The notes: generated by a model from the letters alone, not told the origin. Shown: positions 47,074-56,004, counted from the first letter of the stretch. The stretch: 64,000 nt of DNA from Flavobacterium ginsengisoli (GCF_029625315.1 NZ_CP121110.1:2489001-2553000); one strand, 5' to 3'. Made by a program: numbers and translations.

Positions 47074-47381
47074 ATTACTATGCTTTTATCTGATTCTTTG
47101 TAAGAAATACTCCCCCTGCTAGCGCGAGCGTCCTACTCATGCTAAAATTTTTTTTATAACCAAACTTAGGTTCACGAGCATGAAGCTCGCACCAGCAGGG
47201 ACCTAAAATTTGTTCAATTTCAAAAGCTTAGAATTTCAAAATCTGATATCACTAACTTTGAAACACTACCTAAAATTTCATGTACCCTGTCTTAAAAAAT
47301 AGACCGTCAGCCCAAAAAAAACTGTTGAAAACAATGAATATAATTTGTACACAAGAAGCGAGAACATTGGCTTTTTTGTTT
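47074..47381. other. Intergenic stretch with REP-like copy 1
   Basis: Of these 308 bases, 47112-47200 is the palindromic element. The other 180 bases are AT-rich. I see no gene in them. Confidence 0.6.
47112..47200. repeat. REP-like palindromic element, copy 1
   Basis: Starts CCCCCTGCTAGCGCGAGCG and ends GCTCGCACCAGCAGGG, so the ends are inverted repeats (CCCTGCTRGYGCGAGC) that can form a long hairpin. The same element recurs at 47689 in the same orientation. The copies are nearly identical and together bracket one small gene. Confidence 0.8.
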
Positions 47382-47651
47382 TTAGACCCTCCTTTTTTTA
47401 ATATCCAATTTTGAATACCATAAAAAATTAAATGCCAGCAAACCTAAGCAGCCTGCTATCATAGCATATAAATAATATATCAATTCCAAATCAAGCAGTT
47501 TGCATATCAAACATAAAACAGTATTCAAATTCACAGACTGCACAAATGACACATGCATAAATATATCCACTACCGGATCTTTTTCATACTTCTTTAATTG
47601 ATTATATCTAGAAACTGCATAACCAAGCCAAAATTCTTTATAAGCATTCAT
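47382..47651 (-). CDS. Small two-helix membrane protein
   Basis: 89 residues: AYKEFWLGYAVSRYNQLKKY, then a hydrophobic SVNLNTVLCLICKLLDLELI and LYAMIAGCLGLLAFNFLWY, and a basic tail KLDIKKRRV. No family recognised. It is the only gene between two copies of an 89-base REP-like element. Confidence 0.55.
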   Translation of the reverse strand: MNAYKEFWLGYAVSRYNQLKKYEKDPVVDIFMHVSFVQSVNLNTVLCLICKLLDLELIYYLYAMIAGCLGLLAFNFLWYSKLDIKKRRV

Positions 47652-47688
47652 TCCGCAAATTGTTTTAAAAATATTTATTGTTCCAATA

Positions 47689-47776
47689 CCCCCTGCTAGC
47701 GCGAGCGTCCTGTTCGTGCTAATTTTTTTTTATAACCAAACTTAGGTTCACGAGCATGAAGCTCGCACCAGCAGGG
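47689..47776. repeat. REP-like palindromic element, copy 2
   Basis: Nearly identical to copy 1 (47112-47200), with the same terminal inverted repeats and the shared internal run ATAACCAAACTTAGGTTCAC. It lies between the small membrane gene and the end of the serine hydrolase gene. Confidence 0.8.
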
Positions 47777-47819
47777 AGCCACAAATTGCAAATCTGCGTA
47801 TATTGGAGTTATCGGATTT

Positions 47820-49208
47820 TTATTTCATCCGTTTTGCTTCTATCTTTTTTCCATTCTGTAATAAAAATAAATTTGAAATTTCTCCTTTTTCGTTCTTTTC
47901 AAACTGAATTTGTGCATCTACTACTTTGTAGAAAAATAACATTTCACTTTCTACAAATATTCGGAACGCATCTTGTCCTGTCAATTGTGAAAATAGTTGG
48001 TCTTTATCTAATGAAATTTTGATTTCAAAATCTTTTTCGACTTCATAAGTCCCAACAAACTTTTGAAGTTCTTCAGTTGTAATACTAATTTCTTTTCTGA
48101 TTTTTTGCACAGGCAATGGTTTATTATATAAAATATTTCTAATTGCTTTAGAAGGAATTGTAACGTTGCTGTGATTTTGAAGTATTATTATTGTTTTATC
48201 ATTTGTAAGATGTCTATCGATAAAAGTTACATAACCTGGCCAACCCCCATCATGGTTTGCAATTTTTCCAAAATCAGCATTTTCTTCAATGCCCCAACCA
48301 AAACCATAATTCCTTTTAGCTCCGTCTTTCAAAGTTGTTAATTCAAAAACTGCTTTCATTCCCTCTTTTGTGAGTAATTTATTGGTATATAATGCTCGAT
48401 CCCAAATCAGTAAATCGTTTACAGTTGAATTGACTGTTCCGTCTCCAACAATACCATCAAGCCAAATAACCATTTTAGTCTCTTTCAATTCGTCTGGTAA
48501 AACATATTTTTTCAAACTATCTGAGTAAACATAACCAAAAGCATAATTGTCAATTTTCTTTGGCGATAATCTACGATTGTAAACAAAGGTATTTTTCATT
48601 TTCAACGGTTGGAAAATATCTGTTTTTAGATAGTCAGCGTATGTCATACCTGATGCTTTCTCAATTATTGATGCCAATAGTGCATAGCCCGTATTGCTAT
48701 ATTCCCATTTAGTATTTGCCTCAAATAATATTTTTGGCTGATGTTTACTAAATATATCAATTATGTCTTTGTTCGTGGCAATTTTAGATTTATCAAATAG
48801 ACTATCCATAAGCTGCATATAGTCTGGCAGACCTCCAGTATGGTTCAATAAGTTTCTTACAGTTACACCTTTATAAAAAGAAAGTTCGGGTAAGTATTTT
48901 TTGATGTCATCGTCCAAATTCAACTTCCCTCTTTCTTTAAGTATCATTATCCCCATAGCTGTGAACTGCTTTGAACAAGATGCCAATTCAAAAATCGAAT
49001 TTTCGTTCAATTTTTCTTTTGTTGTTTCGTTTGCAAGTCCAAAACTATGTTTATAAATAACTTTCCCTTTTTCTGCAATTAGAAAATTTCCATTGATTTT
49101 CTCTTTTGAATAAAGCGAATTGAGCAAACTGTCAATTTTTTGAATTCTGTCTTGTCCAAATGTAAGATGCGCAATTAAAAGAAGTCCAATTGTAATTGTT
49201 AATTTCAT
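47820..49208 (-). CDS. Serine hydrolase of the beta-lactamase (class C/PBP4*) superfamily
   Basis: 462 residues with a signal peptide (LTITIGLLLIAHLTFGQ). The active-site motifs are complete: SxxK in ELASCSKQFTAMG, YxN in WEYSNTGYALL, and the third box HDGGWPGYV. The C-terminal part (about 370-462) is an added beta domain (LQKFVGTYEVEKDFEIKISL). Such proteins are esterases, D-aminopeptidases or penicillin-binding proteins as often as true beta-lactamases. The function here is open. Confidence 0.87.
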   Translation of the reverse strand: MKLTITIGLLLIAHLTFGQDRIQKIDSLLNSLYSKEKINGNFLIAEKGKVIYKHSFGLANETTKEKLNENSIFELASCSKQFTAMGIMILKERGKLNLDDDIKKYLPELSFYKGVTVRNLLNHTGGLPDYMQLMDSLFDKSKIATNKDIIDIFSKHQPKILFEANTKWEYSNTGYALLASIIEKASGMTYADYLKTDIFQPLKMKNTFVYNRRLSPKKIDNYAFGYVYSDSLKKYVLPDELKETKMVIWLDGIVGDGTVNSTVNDLLIWDRALYTNKLLTKEGMKAVFELTTLKDGAKRNYGFGWGIEENADFGKIANHDGGWPGYVTFIDRHLTNDKTIIILQNHSNVTIPSKAIRNILYNKPLPVQKIRKEISITTEELQKFVGTYEVEKDFEIKISLDKDQLFSQLTGQDAFRIFVESEMLFFYKVVDAQIQFEKNEKGEISNLFLLQNGKKIEAKRMK

Positions 49209-49286
49209 TTTTTATTTTTTTGTTAATTAATGTAGGTGAGATGTCTCGCAAAATTGCCACCAACTTATTTACATGTGTGACAAAAC

Positions 49287-49322
49287 CACACATAGCCATC
49301 CAAATTTGGATAGCTATGTGTG
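49287..49322. promoter_or_regulatory. Long palindrome upstream of the serine hydrolase
   Basis: CACACATAGCCATCC and GGATAGCTATGTGTG pair with one mismatch around AAATTT. It is 79 bases before the hydrolase start and lacks a T tract, so an operator or a remnant element end is more likely than a terminator. Confidence 0.5.
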
Positions 49323-49479
49323 ATAAATTTCATACATTATTTATCTCTCAAATATATATTTTTTTCACTACAAACTGTTAAAAGGACACTAAATTTGATT
49401 GAGGCTTTTAAGCACTTAATATCAGTGGTTATACAAACAAAAAGCATAGAAAAAATTAAGAAGCACATGCTAAAATATT

Positions 49480-49563
49480 GTAATAATCCAGGATGATCTG
49501 GTTAGCTATTTGAATGCTTCATTCAAAAAATAAAAAAGCTTCAGATTTCTCTGAAGCTTTTTT
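49480..49563. repeat. Fourth GGTTAG-GCTTC unit with terminator-family hairpin
   Basis: TAATAATCC at 49480-49488, then GGTTAGCTATTTGAATGCTT from 49500, is followed by AAAGCTTCAGATTTCTCTGA and a T tract (hairpin 49533-49563). The first part aligns with 17753-17792 over about 40 bases, which links this site to the island behind tRNA-fMet copy 1. Confidence 0.7.
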
Positions 49564-49647
49564 ATTTTTTGAAACTTTTCCCGAAGCTTATATTGTTTTG
49601 TTCATGGGTGGGACGCTTGCGTTAGTGAGGAACAGAAGAAGGATGCC

Positions 49648-49902
49648 TCAATTACAATTTTTTATTTCAATCTTATAATCCAATGTATTAATTTGTTCAA
49701 TAAAATATTTTATCGAATTTTCTTTATCCATTCCACTAAAGCAGTATTCTACAAATCCTTTCACAAAATCTTCGCCAATAGCTTGCAAAATTATCAATTT
49801 CGGATTAGTCGTTGCTTCTTCCATTAATTTACAGAAAACCGTTGATTCTTCATCTGTCATTTTTTTGTCAAAATAAATTTCATAATTGAATGTAGTACTC
49901 AT
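49648..49902 (-). CDS. Small acidic protein of unknown function
   Basis: 84 residues from the ATG at 49902: MSTTFNYEIYFDKKMTDEES, then VFCKLMEEATTNPKLIILQA and SGMDKENSIKYFIEQINTLD. An upstream extension in the same frame overlaps the neighbouring gene and looks non-coding. Not recognised. Confidence 0.5.
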   Translation of the reverse strand: MSTTFNYEIYFDKKMTDEESTVFCKLMEEATTNPKLIILQAIGEDFVKGFVEYCFSGMDKENSIKYFIEQINTLDYKIEIKNCN

Positions 49903-49940
49903 AAAATTGCGGTTAATTTTATTATTAAAGCAATACCAAA

Positions 49941-50321
49941 TTACGATTTTATTTCGAGTTCTGTTTCGGTATGCATCACACATGCCCATTTGTTGTTTTC
50001 TTTAACCCAAGTCGAAGTGCAGACACACTTTATAGGCGCTTTTTGACTTTGATCTACTATCTCAAAATCGAGACGATATCCTATTACAGCAGTATTTTCG
50101 GCAATTAGTTTTTCTTTTACATCATAGATGTTCAGCACTTTTATTTTATTAGTCTGCCCAGAGTCGAACATATTTTTGAACTCAATCTCACTGATGCTCT
50201 GAATACCATTTTTTCCGGCAACTATGCAAGGAAAAAATGTCAAATTTCTTACTGTTTCATAATCATTATTTTCAACTCCGTTCCAGTATTTTTTTTCCAA
50301 TTCTATAATTTGACCTTCCAT
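49941..50321 (-). CDS. NTF2/SnoaL-like protein
   Basis: 126 residues with the cone-shaped NTF2 pattern: IIELEKKYWNGVENNDYETV, LTFFPCIVAGKNGI, IKCVCTSTWVKENNKWACVM and the final HTETELEIKS strand. No signal peptide, so cytoplasmic. Members range from enzymes to ligand binders. No specific role can be assigned. Confidence 0.75.
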   Translation of the reverse strand: MEGQIIELEKKYWNGVENNDYETVRNLTFFPCIVAGKNGIQSISEIEFKNMFDSGQTNKIKVLNIYDVKEKLIAENTAVIGYRLDFEIVDQSQKAPIKCVCTSTWVKENNKWACVMHTETELEIKS

Positions 50322-50414
50322 ATCATCTTGTTATTAATTAGACATTTCACAAATTTCACATTAATATTGAAATAAAGTCGCTCTTTTAACATAGATTTAA
50401 TTTAAGCTTTTTAA

Positions 50415-51215
50415 TCATAAATCAGGCTTTGGACCTTTTGAAATTATAGATCTCATCACTCCAGGAAACCATCTTTGCAACCAAACAGCAAGTTTGCCAT
50501 GATCTGTGAAAATGTAATTTCTCTTTCGTTTTAAAATAGCTTGCACCATTACTTTTGCGACTTTATCGGTAGGCCACATTAAACTTGACGGCCGTAAATC
50601 TTGCTGTTCAGGATGCCAGACTCCGTCATTGTCAATTCGCGCAATTTCCGAAACCACAAATCCGGGATGCACTGTGGTACAAGTAACGCCTGTTCCCATT
50701 AATTCAACCTGTAAAGTCTGTCCAATAGAGTTTACAGCAGCTTTCGAAGCTCCGTATGCACCAACATTAGGATTAGGAAGATAAGCACTTACACTTCCAA
50801 CTAAACCAATTCGTCCTTTGCTTTTCTTTAAATGTGGCAGTGCATATTTTACCGTTAAGGCCAAACCTGTAACATTGCCTTGCAATTGTCTGTTCCAATC
50901 TTTAGCCGTTAAGTTTTCGATGCTACCAAAAACACCAAAACCAGCATTGGCTATAGCTACATCCAAACGCCCCCATTCTTTAATGATTTGCTGGACTCCA
51001 TTTTCAATAGAGGTTTCTTCCATTATGTCACACGGAATTACTAATGCTTGTCCGCCAGAATCTCTAATTGTGTCGGCAACTTTATCCAATAATTCTTTAC
51101 GTCTTGACGAAAGAACAACTTTATATCCTAATCTGCTCCATTCAAAAGCCATTGATTTTCCAATGCCAGATGAAGCGCCTGTTATCCATATTACTTCTTC
51201 TTTCGCTTTTGTCAT
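50415..51215 (-). CDS. Short-chain dehydrogenase/reductase
   Basis: 266 residues. The NAD(P) motif ITGASSGIGKSMAFEWSR, the NAG motif ANAGFGVFG, the catalytic Ser in LVGSVSAYLP and YGASK (Tyr and Lys about residues 155-159) are in order. The Arg residues after the glycine motif (SSRRKELL) favour NADP. The C-terminus ends KGPKPDL. Substrate unknown. It stands alone on the minus strand. Confidence 0.88.
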   Translation of the reverse strand: MTKAKEEVIWITGASSGIGKSMAFEWSRLGYKVVLSSRRKELLDKVADTIRDSGGQALVIPCDIMEETSIENGVQQIIKEWGRLDVAIANAGFGVFGSIENLTAKDWNRQLQGNVTGLALTVKYALPHLKKSKGRIGLVGSVSAYLPNPNVGAYGASKAAVNSIGQTLQVELMGTGVTCTTVHPGFVVSEIARIDNDGVWHPEQQDLRPSSLMWPTDKVAKVMVQAILKRKRNYIFTDHGKLAVWLQRWFPGVMRSIISKGPKPDL

Positions 51216-51382
51216 TTTACAATGTTTACCCTAAAGATATAACTTATTCATTATAAACCACATAATAACAAAAAAACAAGAATTTCTTATTCTTACGTTC
51301 ACGAATAGTGTCTAACTTTTTTGGGACAGTCTGGAGACGCTTACGCAGCTTTTCAGTTGGATGCATTAGAAAGCATAAGCTT

Positions 51383-51880
51383 CTAAATTTTTGCAAAAAT
51401 ACTAGTGTAATATTTTTTACCATCAGGACTTATCCTCATCGAAATACCAAAATAATTAAAATCTCCCTCAATAATTTTTTTATGTTCTGGACTATTTAAC
51501 CATCCATTTAAAACACCTTCTGGAGACTGATAATTGTATCCAACATTTTCGCCTACATTTTTTGCTCCCAATACTTTTCTTATATTTTCAGATCGACTTA
51601 CAAAATCATTATGGCTTACCAAATTGCTTTCGATCATATTATTATCATGTTCTTCAGCCTTGAAAGAAAGATAATCTTTTACTTGTATAGAATCCAATCC
51701 TCTTGACATCCTATAATCATTTATTAATTTCATCGTTTCCAATTCTACAGCACTATAAGTATAGTTCGCCATAATTTCATCTTTATAATTCGTTTGCATC
51801 CCTTCAGAGGAATCAGCAGAACAAGCATTTATAATCAAGACAAATGCTATCAATAATCCTTTTTGCAATGTTTTTTTCAT
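51383..51880 (-). CDS. CAP-domain lipoprotein
   Basis: 165 residues. The lipobox IINAC gives an anchored protein. The CAP/SCP domain shows METMKLINDYRMSRGLDSI-type start, the two histidine blocks EEHDNNMIESNLVSHNDF, GENVGYNYQSPEGVLNGWLNSPEHKKIIEGDFNYFGISM and a C-terminal strand. Bacterial CAP proteins of this YkwD type are secreted and of uncertain function. Confidence 0.88.
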   Translation of the reverse strand: MKKTLQKGLLIAFVLIINACSADSSEGMQTNYKDEIMANYTYSAVELETMKLINDYRMSRGLDSIQVKDYLSFKAEEHDNNMIESNLVSHNDFVSRSENIRKVLGAKNVGENVGYNYQSPEGVLNGWLNSPEHKKIIEGDFNYFGISMRISPDGKKYYTSIFAKI

Positions 51881-52132
51881 TTTTGCCTCATATTGCTTAT
51901 GTTGTAAAACAGAAGCCTCGTTTTTAAATTTTATGGTGCAAATTTCAGATTATAAAAAGCAACAAAAACCCTGTAAAAGCTTAAAAAACAACACAATAAG
52001 ACTTAAAAAACACAACAAATCAACTATAAATGAAGCACTTAGAAACTAAAAAGCGCAAAGTCGGAGACATTTGCGCAACTTCTCAGTTTAGCTCTCGAAA
52101 ATGCAAGTTTTAATCCTTTATAGAAACTTTTC

Positions 52133-52444
52133 TCATCTCAGAACTAACCTATACAATTCATCTAACAATTCCATTTCATCACTTGTAAGCATTTGCAAAG
52201 CAATTTCAAGCAAAAGCAATACATCCATTCCTGTTGAAGATGGATCATCTTTTAATGCACAAATACTTGTTTTTAATAAAGAGGCAATTATAAGATTCAA
52301 TTCGCTATACGAAGCAATTTTCAACGACAAATTAAACTGATTGTCACTTTTGGGATCTGGTTCTAGCTTTTTGAAATAATTAATTTTATTCATTAATACT
52401 ACAAAATCTTCTATTATTTCTTTTTGTTGTAATTTCATAATCAT
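52133..52444 (-). CDS. Small paralogous protein (family with 24984-25289)
   Basis: 103 residues, helical, soluble. The block ASYSEL, LLKTSICALKDD, DVLLLLEIALQM, then LTSDEMELLDELY matches the protein at 24984-25289, whose N-terminal half is unrelated in detail. The conserved C-terminal DEMELLD suggests a shared binding surface. Family name unknown to me. Confidence 0.65.
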   Translation of the reverse strand: MIMKLQQKEIIEDFVVLMNKINYFKKLEPDPKSDNQFNLSLKIASYSELNLIIASLLKTSICALKDDPSSTGMDVLLLLEIALQMLTSDEMELLDELYRLVLR

Positions 52445-52785
52445 ACTTTTTTCTATTAGACAAATTTATAAGTGTGCAAATAAAAAATAAGGAACGTATT
52501 TATCCAGTCAAATACGTCTGTTAAAAATTAGGAAGACAATTATTCCCCTATTTGAACTCTAAATTTTGACAGAATTATAGAGAGATTATTCTTTCAAAAA
52601 CAAAATTATTCAATATTTAGAAAAAATATTTTTCCTTAAAGAGTTAAACATTTTACCCACATAATCTCACAACAACTTTTTATTAATCAAACAAATACAA
52701 ATACACTAACTCGACTAACACACCAATATTGATTGCCTAAAATGCTTTTTCATCAAAAAAAAAATAAAAATTTTTCTCAAAATCC

Positions 52786-52816
52786 TTTGTACATCTCAAA
52801 AATAGTTGCACTTTTG
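52786..52816 (+). promoter_or_regulatory. Promoter of tRNA-Glu
   Basis: TTTG (52786-52789), 19 bases, then CACTTTTG (52809-52816): one mismatch from TAnnTTTG, 20 bases before the tRNA. Confidence 0.75.
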
Positions 52817-52835
52817 CACCCGCAATAACAAAGCA

Positions 52836-52907
52836 GGTCCGTTCGTCTATCGGTTAGGACGCCAGGTTTTCATCCTGGTAAGGGGGGTTCGATTCCCCCA
52901 CGGACTA
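52836..52907 (+). tRNA. tRNA-Glu (TTC)
   Basis: A 72-nucleotide cloverleaf. The acceptor pairs GGTCCGT with ACGGACT (G:T at 1:72), the anticodon loop TTTTCAT has anticodon TTC, and the T arm is GGGGG TTCGATT CCCCC. CCA is not encoded. Confidence 0.95.
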
Positions 52908-52918
52908 CTTACTAAGTC

Positions 52919-52949
52919 AAAAGCTTCAGAGAAATCTGGAGCTTTTTTT
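52919..52949 (+). terminator. Terminator of tRNA-Glu, GCTTCAGA family
   Basis: AAAAGCTTCAGAGAAATCTG plus GAGC and a T tract. The core is identical to the hairpin behind tRNA-fMet copy 1. Confidence 0.85.
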
Positions 52950-53135
52950 GTTTATATTTACTCCGTTAAATGTTTGAGTTTTTAAAAAAACTATTGAGGC
53001 GCACAAAACCTACAAATTAGCCATAAATAGAAATGCAAAAACAGCAAACACAATAACAAAGCAAACAAGAAGTTATGAATGAAGTAATTTCAGATTATAA
53101 GAAACAATCAAAAAAAAATCAACCCAAATCTTAAA

Positions 53136-54334
53136 ATGAAACACAAACTAGTAGCCCTTTTATTTGTATTCGCCTTTGCAAATATATCTGCACAAGCACC
53201 CGCCAGTAAAACCAATTATACCAACAGCAAATTACCTGCAGAAGAAGCTGTTACTAACAAGTCTCTAAAACCACTAAAAAAAATCTCTTTAGACGATACT
53301 TCTATTTTAATTTACGACTACGACGGTTCTCTTTTTTCATGGGATCTGGAAGTTGAAAGTATTGTTTGGACCGTAAAAGCTTCGGATGCTAATTCTGAAA
53401 TGTGTGCCAATAAAATAACGATACAAGACGGAGTTGTATATATTCCGTTTGTTAATGGCGAAATTTATGCTGTAGATAACGGAACGGGCGCTATTTTTTG
53501 GAAATCAAGATTAGGCAACATCAAAGATCAGATTGTTCTAAAAGATCAAACTCCAATTATTGCTAACGGAAAATTATTTATAACTGCTCAAAATCAAAAT
53601 CAGAGCAGTAATTTATACGCTTTAGACTTAAAAGATGGAAGCTTGGCTTGGAACTACAAATTAGACACGCCAAACAACGACATAGAGCCATTATTTTTCG
53701 ATAATAAGATTTTTACCCAAAGCGGAAACAATGTGTATTGTTTTGAAGCCAATACAGGCAAATTGCTAAACCAAAAAAGTTTTGACGAAACTATGACTGG
53801 AAAACCCGTCACTGATGGAGAAAGTGTTTTTATAGCTGGCGACAAAAATTGGCTCTACGCATTAAAACCAAATAGCTTGGATGTTTTATGGCAATTTAAA
53901 ATAGACGAAAACCAAAACAACGTTAAAGAACGCATAGTTTGCCACGACAAAAAACTATATTTTGCAGGGCAAGGCCCAGAAGTTTCCTCTATTTATGCTG
54001 TTGATTCTAAAACAGGAACTCAGCTTTGGAAAACAAATTTTAAGGGCGACAATGTTGAATATATAGTTAAAGAAGTTGATAACCTTTGGGGATACACGCA
54101 AAAAAAGAAACTTTTGAATTAGACTTATCAAACGGCGAAATGGCTTTTGAAGAAAAGCTAACTACACTGCCTATTTCAAATATTGAATTTCCAAATGATG
54201 ACAACTTGCTTTATTACTATTGCGACGCAGGATTAATTCAGTTCGATTTAAAAGAAAAAGACGAAAATGTATATTATATGCGCACCTCAATTACAGACAA
54301 TCCTTATAGCGCTTATTTAAAGATAATTCGATAA
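53136..54334 (+). CDS. PQQ-like beta-propeller repeat protein, frameshifted
   Basis: About 399 residues after repair. A signal peptide (KHKLVALLFVFAFANISAQA) precedes a propeller with repeated DGSLFSWDLEVESIVWTVKA, NGEIYAVDNGTGAIFWKSRLG, LYALDLKDGSLAWNYKLDTP and KNWLYALKPNSLDVLWQFKI strands, each with the A-x-D-x-x-x-G-x-x-x-W signature. One A is missing from the run at 54100-54106. Eight A residues restore YTQKKETFELDLSNGEMAFE. Extracytoplasmic scaffold or sensor. No enzyme partner is adjacent. Confidence 0.82.
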
Positions 54335-54335
54335 T

Positions 54336-54375
54336 AAAAAAAGAAGCTTTTTCAAATGAAAAAGCTTCTTTTTTT
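54336..54375. terminator. Terminator after the PQQ-repeat gene
   Basis: AAAAAAAGAAGCTTTTTCA and its complement with a two-base loop. A second hairpin (54394-54420, AAAAAGACCATT / AATGGTCTTTTT) faces the convergent gene. Confidence 0.85.
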
Positions 54376-54442
54376 ATTTGATTGCAACAAATAAAAAAGA
54401 CCATTATAAATGGTCTTTTTACTATCTTATTTTTGAGAAAAA

Positions 54443-54748
54443 TTATGCTCTAAACAAAGCATATTTATTGTAGCTATACAAAACTTTATCATAAGGAACA
54501 TAAAGCGAAACTATCTTCTCTGTTGACTCGTCAAATTGGATTCCGTTGTGTTTTCTAAACAAATAAATTTCTTTCAAACAATTAGAAAGGCTTTGGTGGA
54601 TTTCGCTTGTAAATGTTGGCAATTTTTTATCTCCTACCAAAAGATCGATCTGGTAGTTTGAACTGCTTTTTGACAAGTTGTTACCAATAATTCTAATTGT
54701 AAAAGTTGTTGGTTTTCCGTATTGTTCTCCCTGATATTGTAGCGTCAT
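54443..54748 (-). CDS. Conserved-looking small protein, 101 residues
   Basis: MTLQYQGEQYGKPTTFTIRI, then NYQIDLLVGDKKLPTFTSEI and KIVSLYVPYDKVLYSYNKYA. A mostly beta, soluble protein with no motif I recognise. It has its own terminator at 54394-54420. Confidence 0.6.
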   Translation of the reverse strand: MTLQYQGEQYGKPTTFTIRIIGNNLSKSSSNYQIDLLVGDKKLPTFTSEIHQSLSNCLKEIYLFRKHNGIQFDESTEKIVSLYVPYDKVLYSYNKYALFRA

Positions 54749-54905
54749 GATTTCTTTTTATTAAATGATTAGTACTACCGCCAATTACTTGGCTTTTGGT
54801 TCTCTAGATACTTTTATTAAAGTTATAAAAATTTAAGACAAACATAAAAAATCCTTTCTAAATTATATGTTATTTTTTCAAGAAACCTTAAAGTCTAAAA
54901 AAACG

Positions 54906-54929
54906 AAAACCGTAAGGAATTACGGTTTT
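54906..54929. terminator. Terminator of the LRR gene
   Basis: AAAACCGTAA-GGAA-TTACGGTTTT, 53 bases after the LRR gene stop in its direction of transcription. Confidence 0.7.
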
Positions 54930-54982
54930 AATAATTAACTAAATGTAAAATTCATTCATAAGCATCGATTGGTTTTGGTAAA

Positions 54983-55825
54983 CTATTGTAATTTATTTTC
55001 TTGGTTTATTTCTAATAAAAATGGATTTCCGTTCTCATCCATCATTGTCATATTCAACACATCTAATAGTGCTATTTTTTTTGAAACTTCGCCCGTAAAC
55101 TTATTGTACGAAAGATTCAATTCTTTCAGATTGGCAAGCTTTTCAATTTCTATCGGAATCGCTCCTGTAAAATCATTATCAAACAAACTGAAATTCTGCA
55201 GCGCATTCAAATTCATGATTTCATTGGTCAAACTTCCTGAAAGCTTATTATTATTCAAAAGCAACACTTTTAATCCAGAAATTTTATAAATCGAAACAGG
55301 CAGTTTTCCGTTAATTTCGTTATTAAAAACGGCTAAAATTTCGAGCTTATTCAACTTTCCAATTTCTGACGGAAGCTCTCCTGAAATAGCATTCATAAAA
55401 AGCTCCAAGTCTTTCAATTTGGCTAATTGACAAATTGAAGCCGGAATTACGCCAGACAATTTATTATTAGCAATATTGAGCAATTCTAATTCTTTCAAAT
55501 TAAAAACCGAAGGAGACAAACTCCCTTCAATTTTATTCTTCTCCAGATTTAGCGATTCTAAATTTACAAGATCGTAAAAAGCTTCGGGCAATTCGCCTTG
55601 CAGATTATTATCTGCTAAATTAAGTGCCACTACTTTTCCATTTTGAGTTTTAACCCCATACCAAGTAGAAACTGGCAGATTTAAATCCCACTTTGTTTTC
55701 CACTGCAAACCATTTGTTGCGTGATATAATTTTATAAGCGCTTCTTTTTCTTTATCCGAAATGGTATCTGCCAAAACACTTAGCGAAAAAGCAAACACTA
55801 AAGAAAATGTAATTAAAATTTTCAT
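54983..55825 (-). CDS. Secreted leucine-rich-repeat protein
   Basis: 280 residues. A signal peptide (KILITFSLVFAFSLSVLADT) and an N-cap (ALIKLYHATNGLQWKTKWDL) are followed by about seven 23-24-residue repeats of plant type, LxxLxLxxNxLxGxLPxxI: NLADNNLQGELPEAFYDL, NIANNKLSGVIPASICQL, NLSYNKFTGEVSKKIALL. These form a solenoid for protein binding. No C-terminal sorting domain is obvious, so it may remain periplasmic or be exported otherwise. Confidence 0.85.
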   Translation of the reverse strand: MKILITFSLVFAFSLSVLADTISDKEKEALIKLYHATNGLQWKTKWDLNLPVSTWYGVKTQNGKVVALNLADNNLQGELPEAFYDLVNLESLNLEKNKIEGSLSPSVFNLKELELLNIANNKLSGVIPASICQLAKLKDLELFMNAISGELPSEIGKLNKLEILAVFNNEINGKLPVSIYKISGLKVLLLNNNKLSGSLTNEIMNLNALQNFSLFDNDFTGAIPIEIEKLANLKELNLSYNKFTGEVSKKIALLDVLNMTMMDENGNPFLLEINQENKLQ

Positions 55826-56004
55826 AACAGATTTGGGATTTGTTACAATCGTAAAATTATATAATTCATAGCTATAATACGCTAAATATCGACAAACTGT
55901 TAATAAAAAAATAATTAGTAAGATTTAAACTACTTTATAATATTTCATAAAATCTGCGTTTATTTTAACTACATTTGACTAACTAATTCTAAAAACCTCA
56001 TATT

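Larger units (their letters stand above)
49209..49647. other. Intergenic region with palindrome and island-type repeat
   Basis: These 439 bases contain a 36-base palindrome (49287-49322) and the GGTTAG/hairpin unit (49480-49563). The segment 49323-49479 shows nothing I recognise. Confidence 0.6.
52445..53135. other. Intergenic region holding tRNA-Glu
   Basis: This 691-base gap contains the tRNA-Glu promoter, the tRNA and its terminator (52786-52949), listed separately. The rest is very AT-rich, with no other gene or repeat that I can support. Confidence 0.6.

Noticed and set aside
47820..49208. True class C beta-lactamase resistance gene
   Set aside because: The SxxK, YxN and HDG motifs fit the wider serine hydrolase group. 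The C-terminal extra domain and context give no reason to claim antibiotic hydrolysis.
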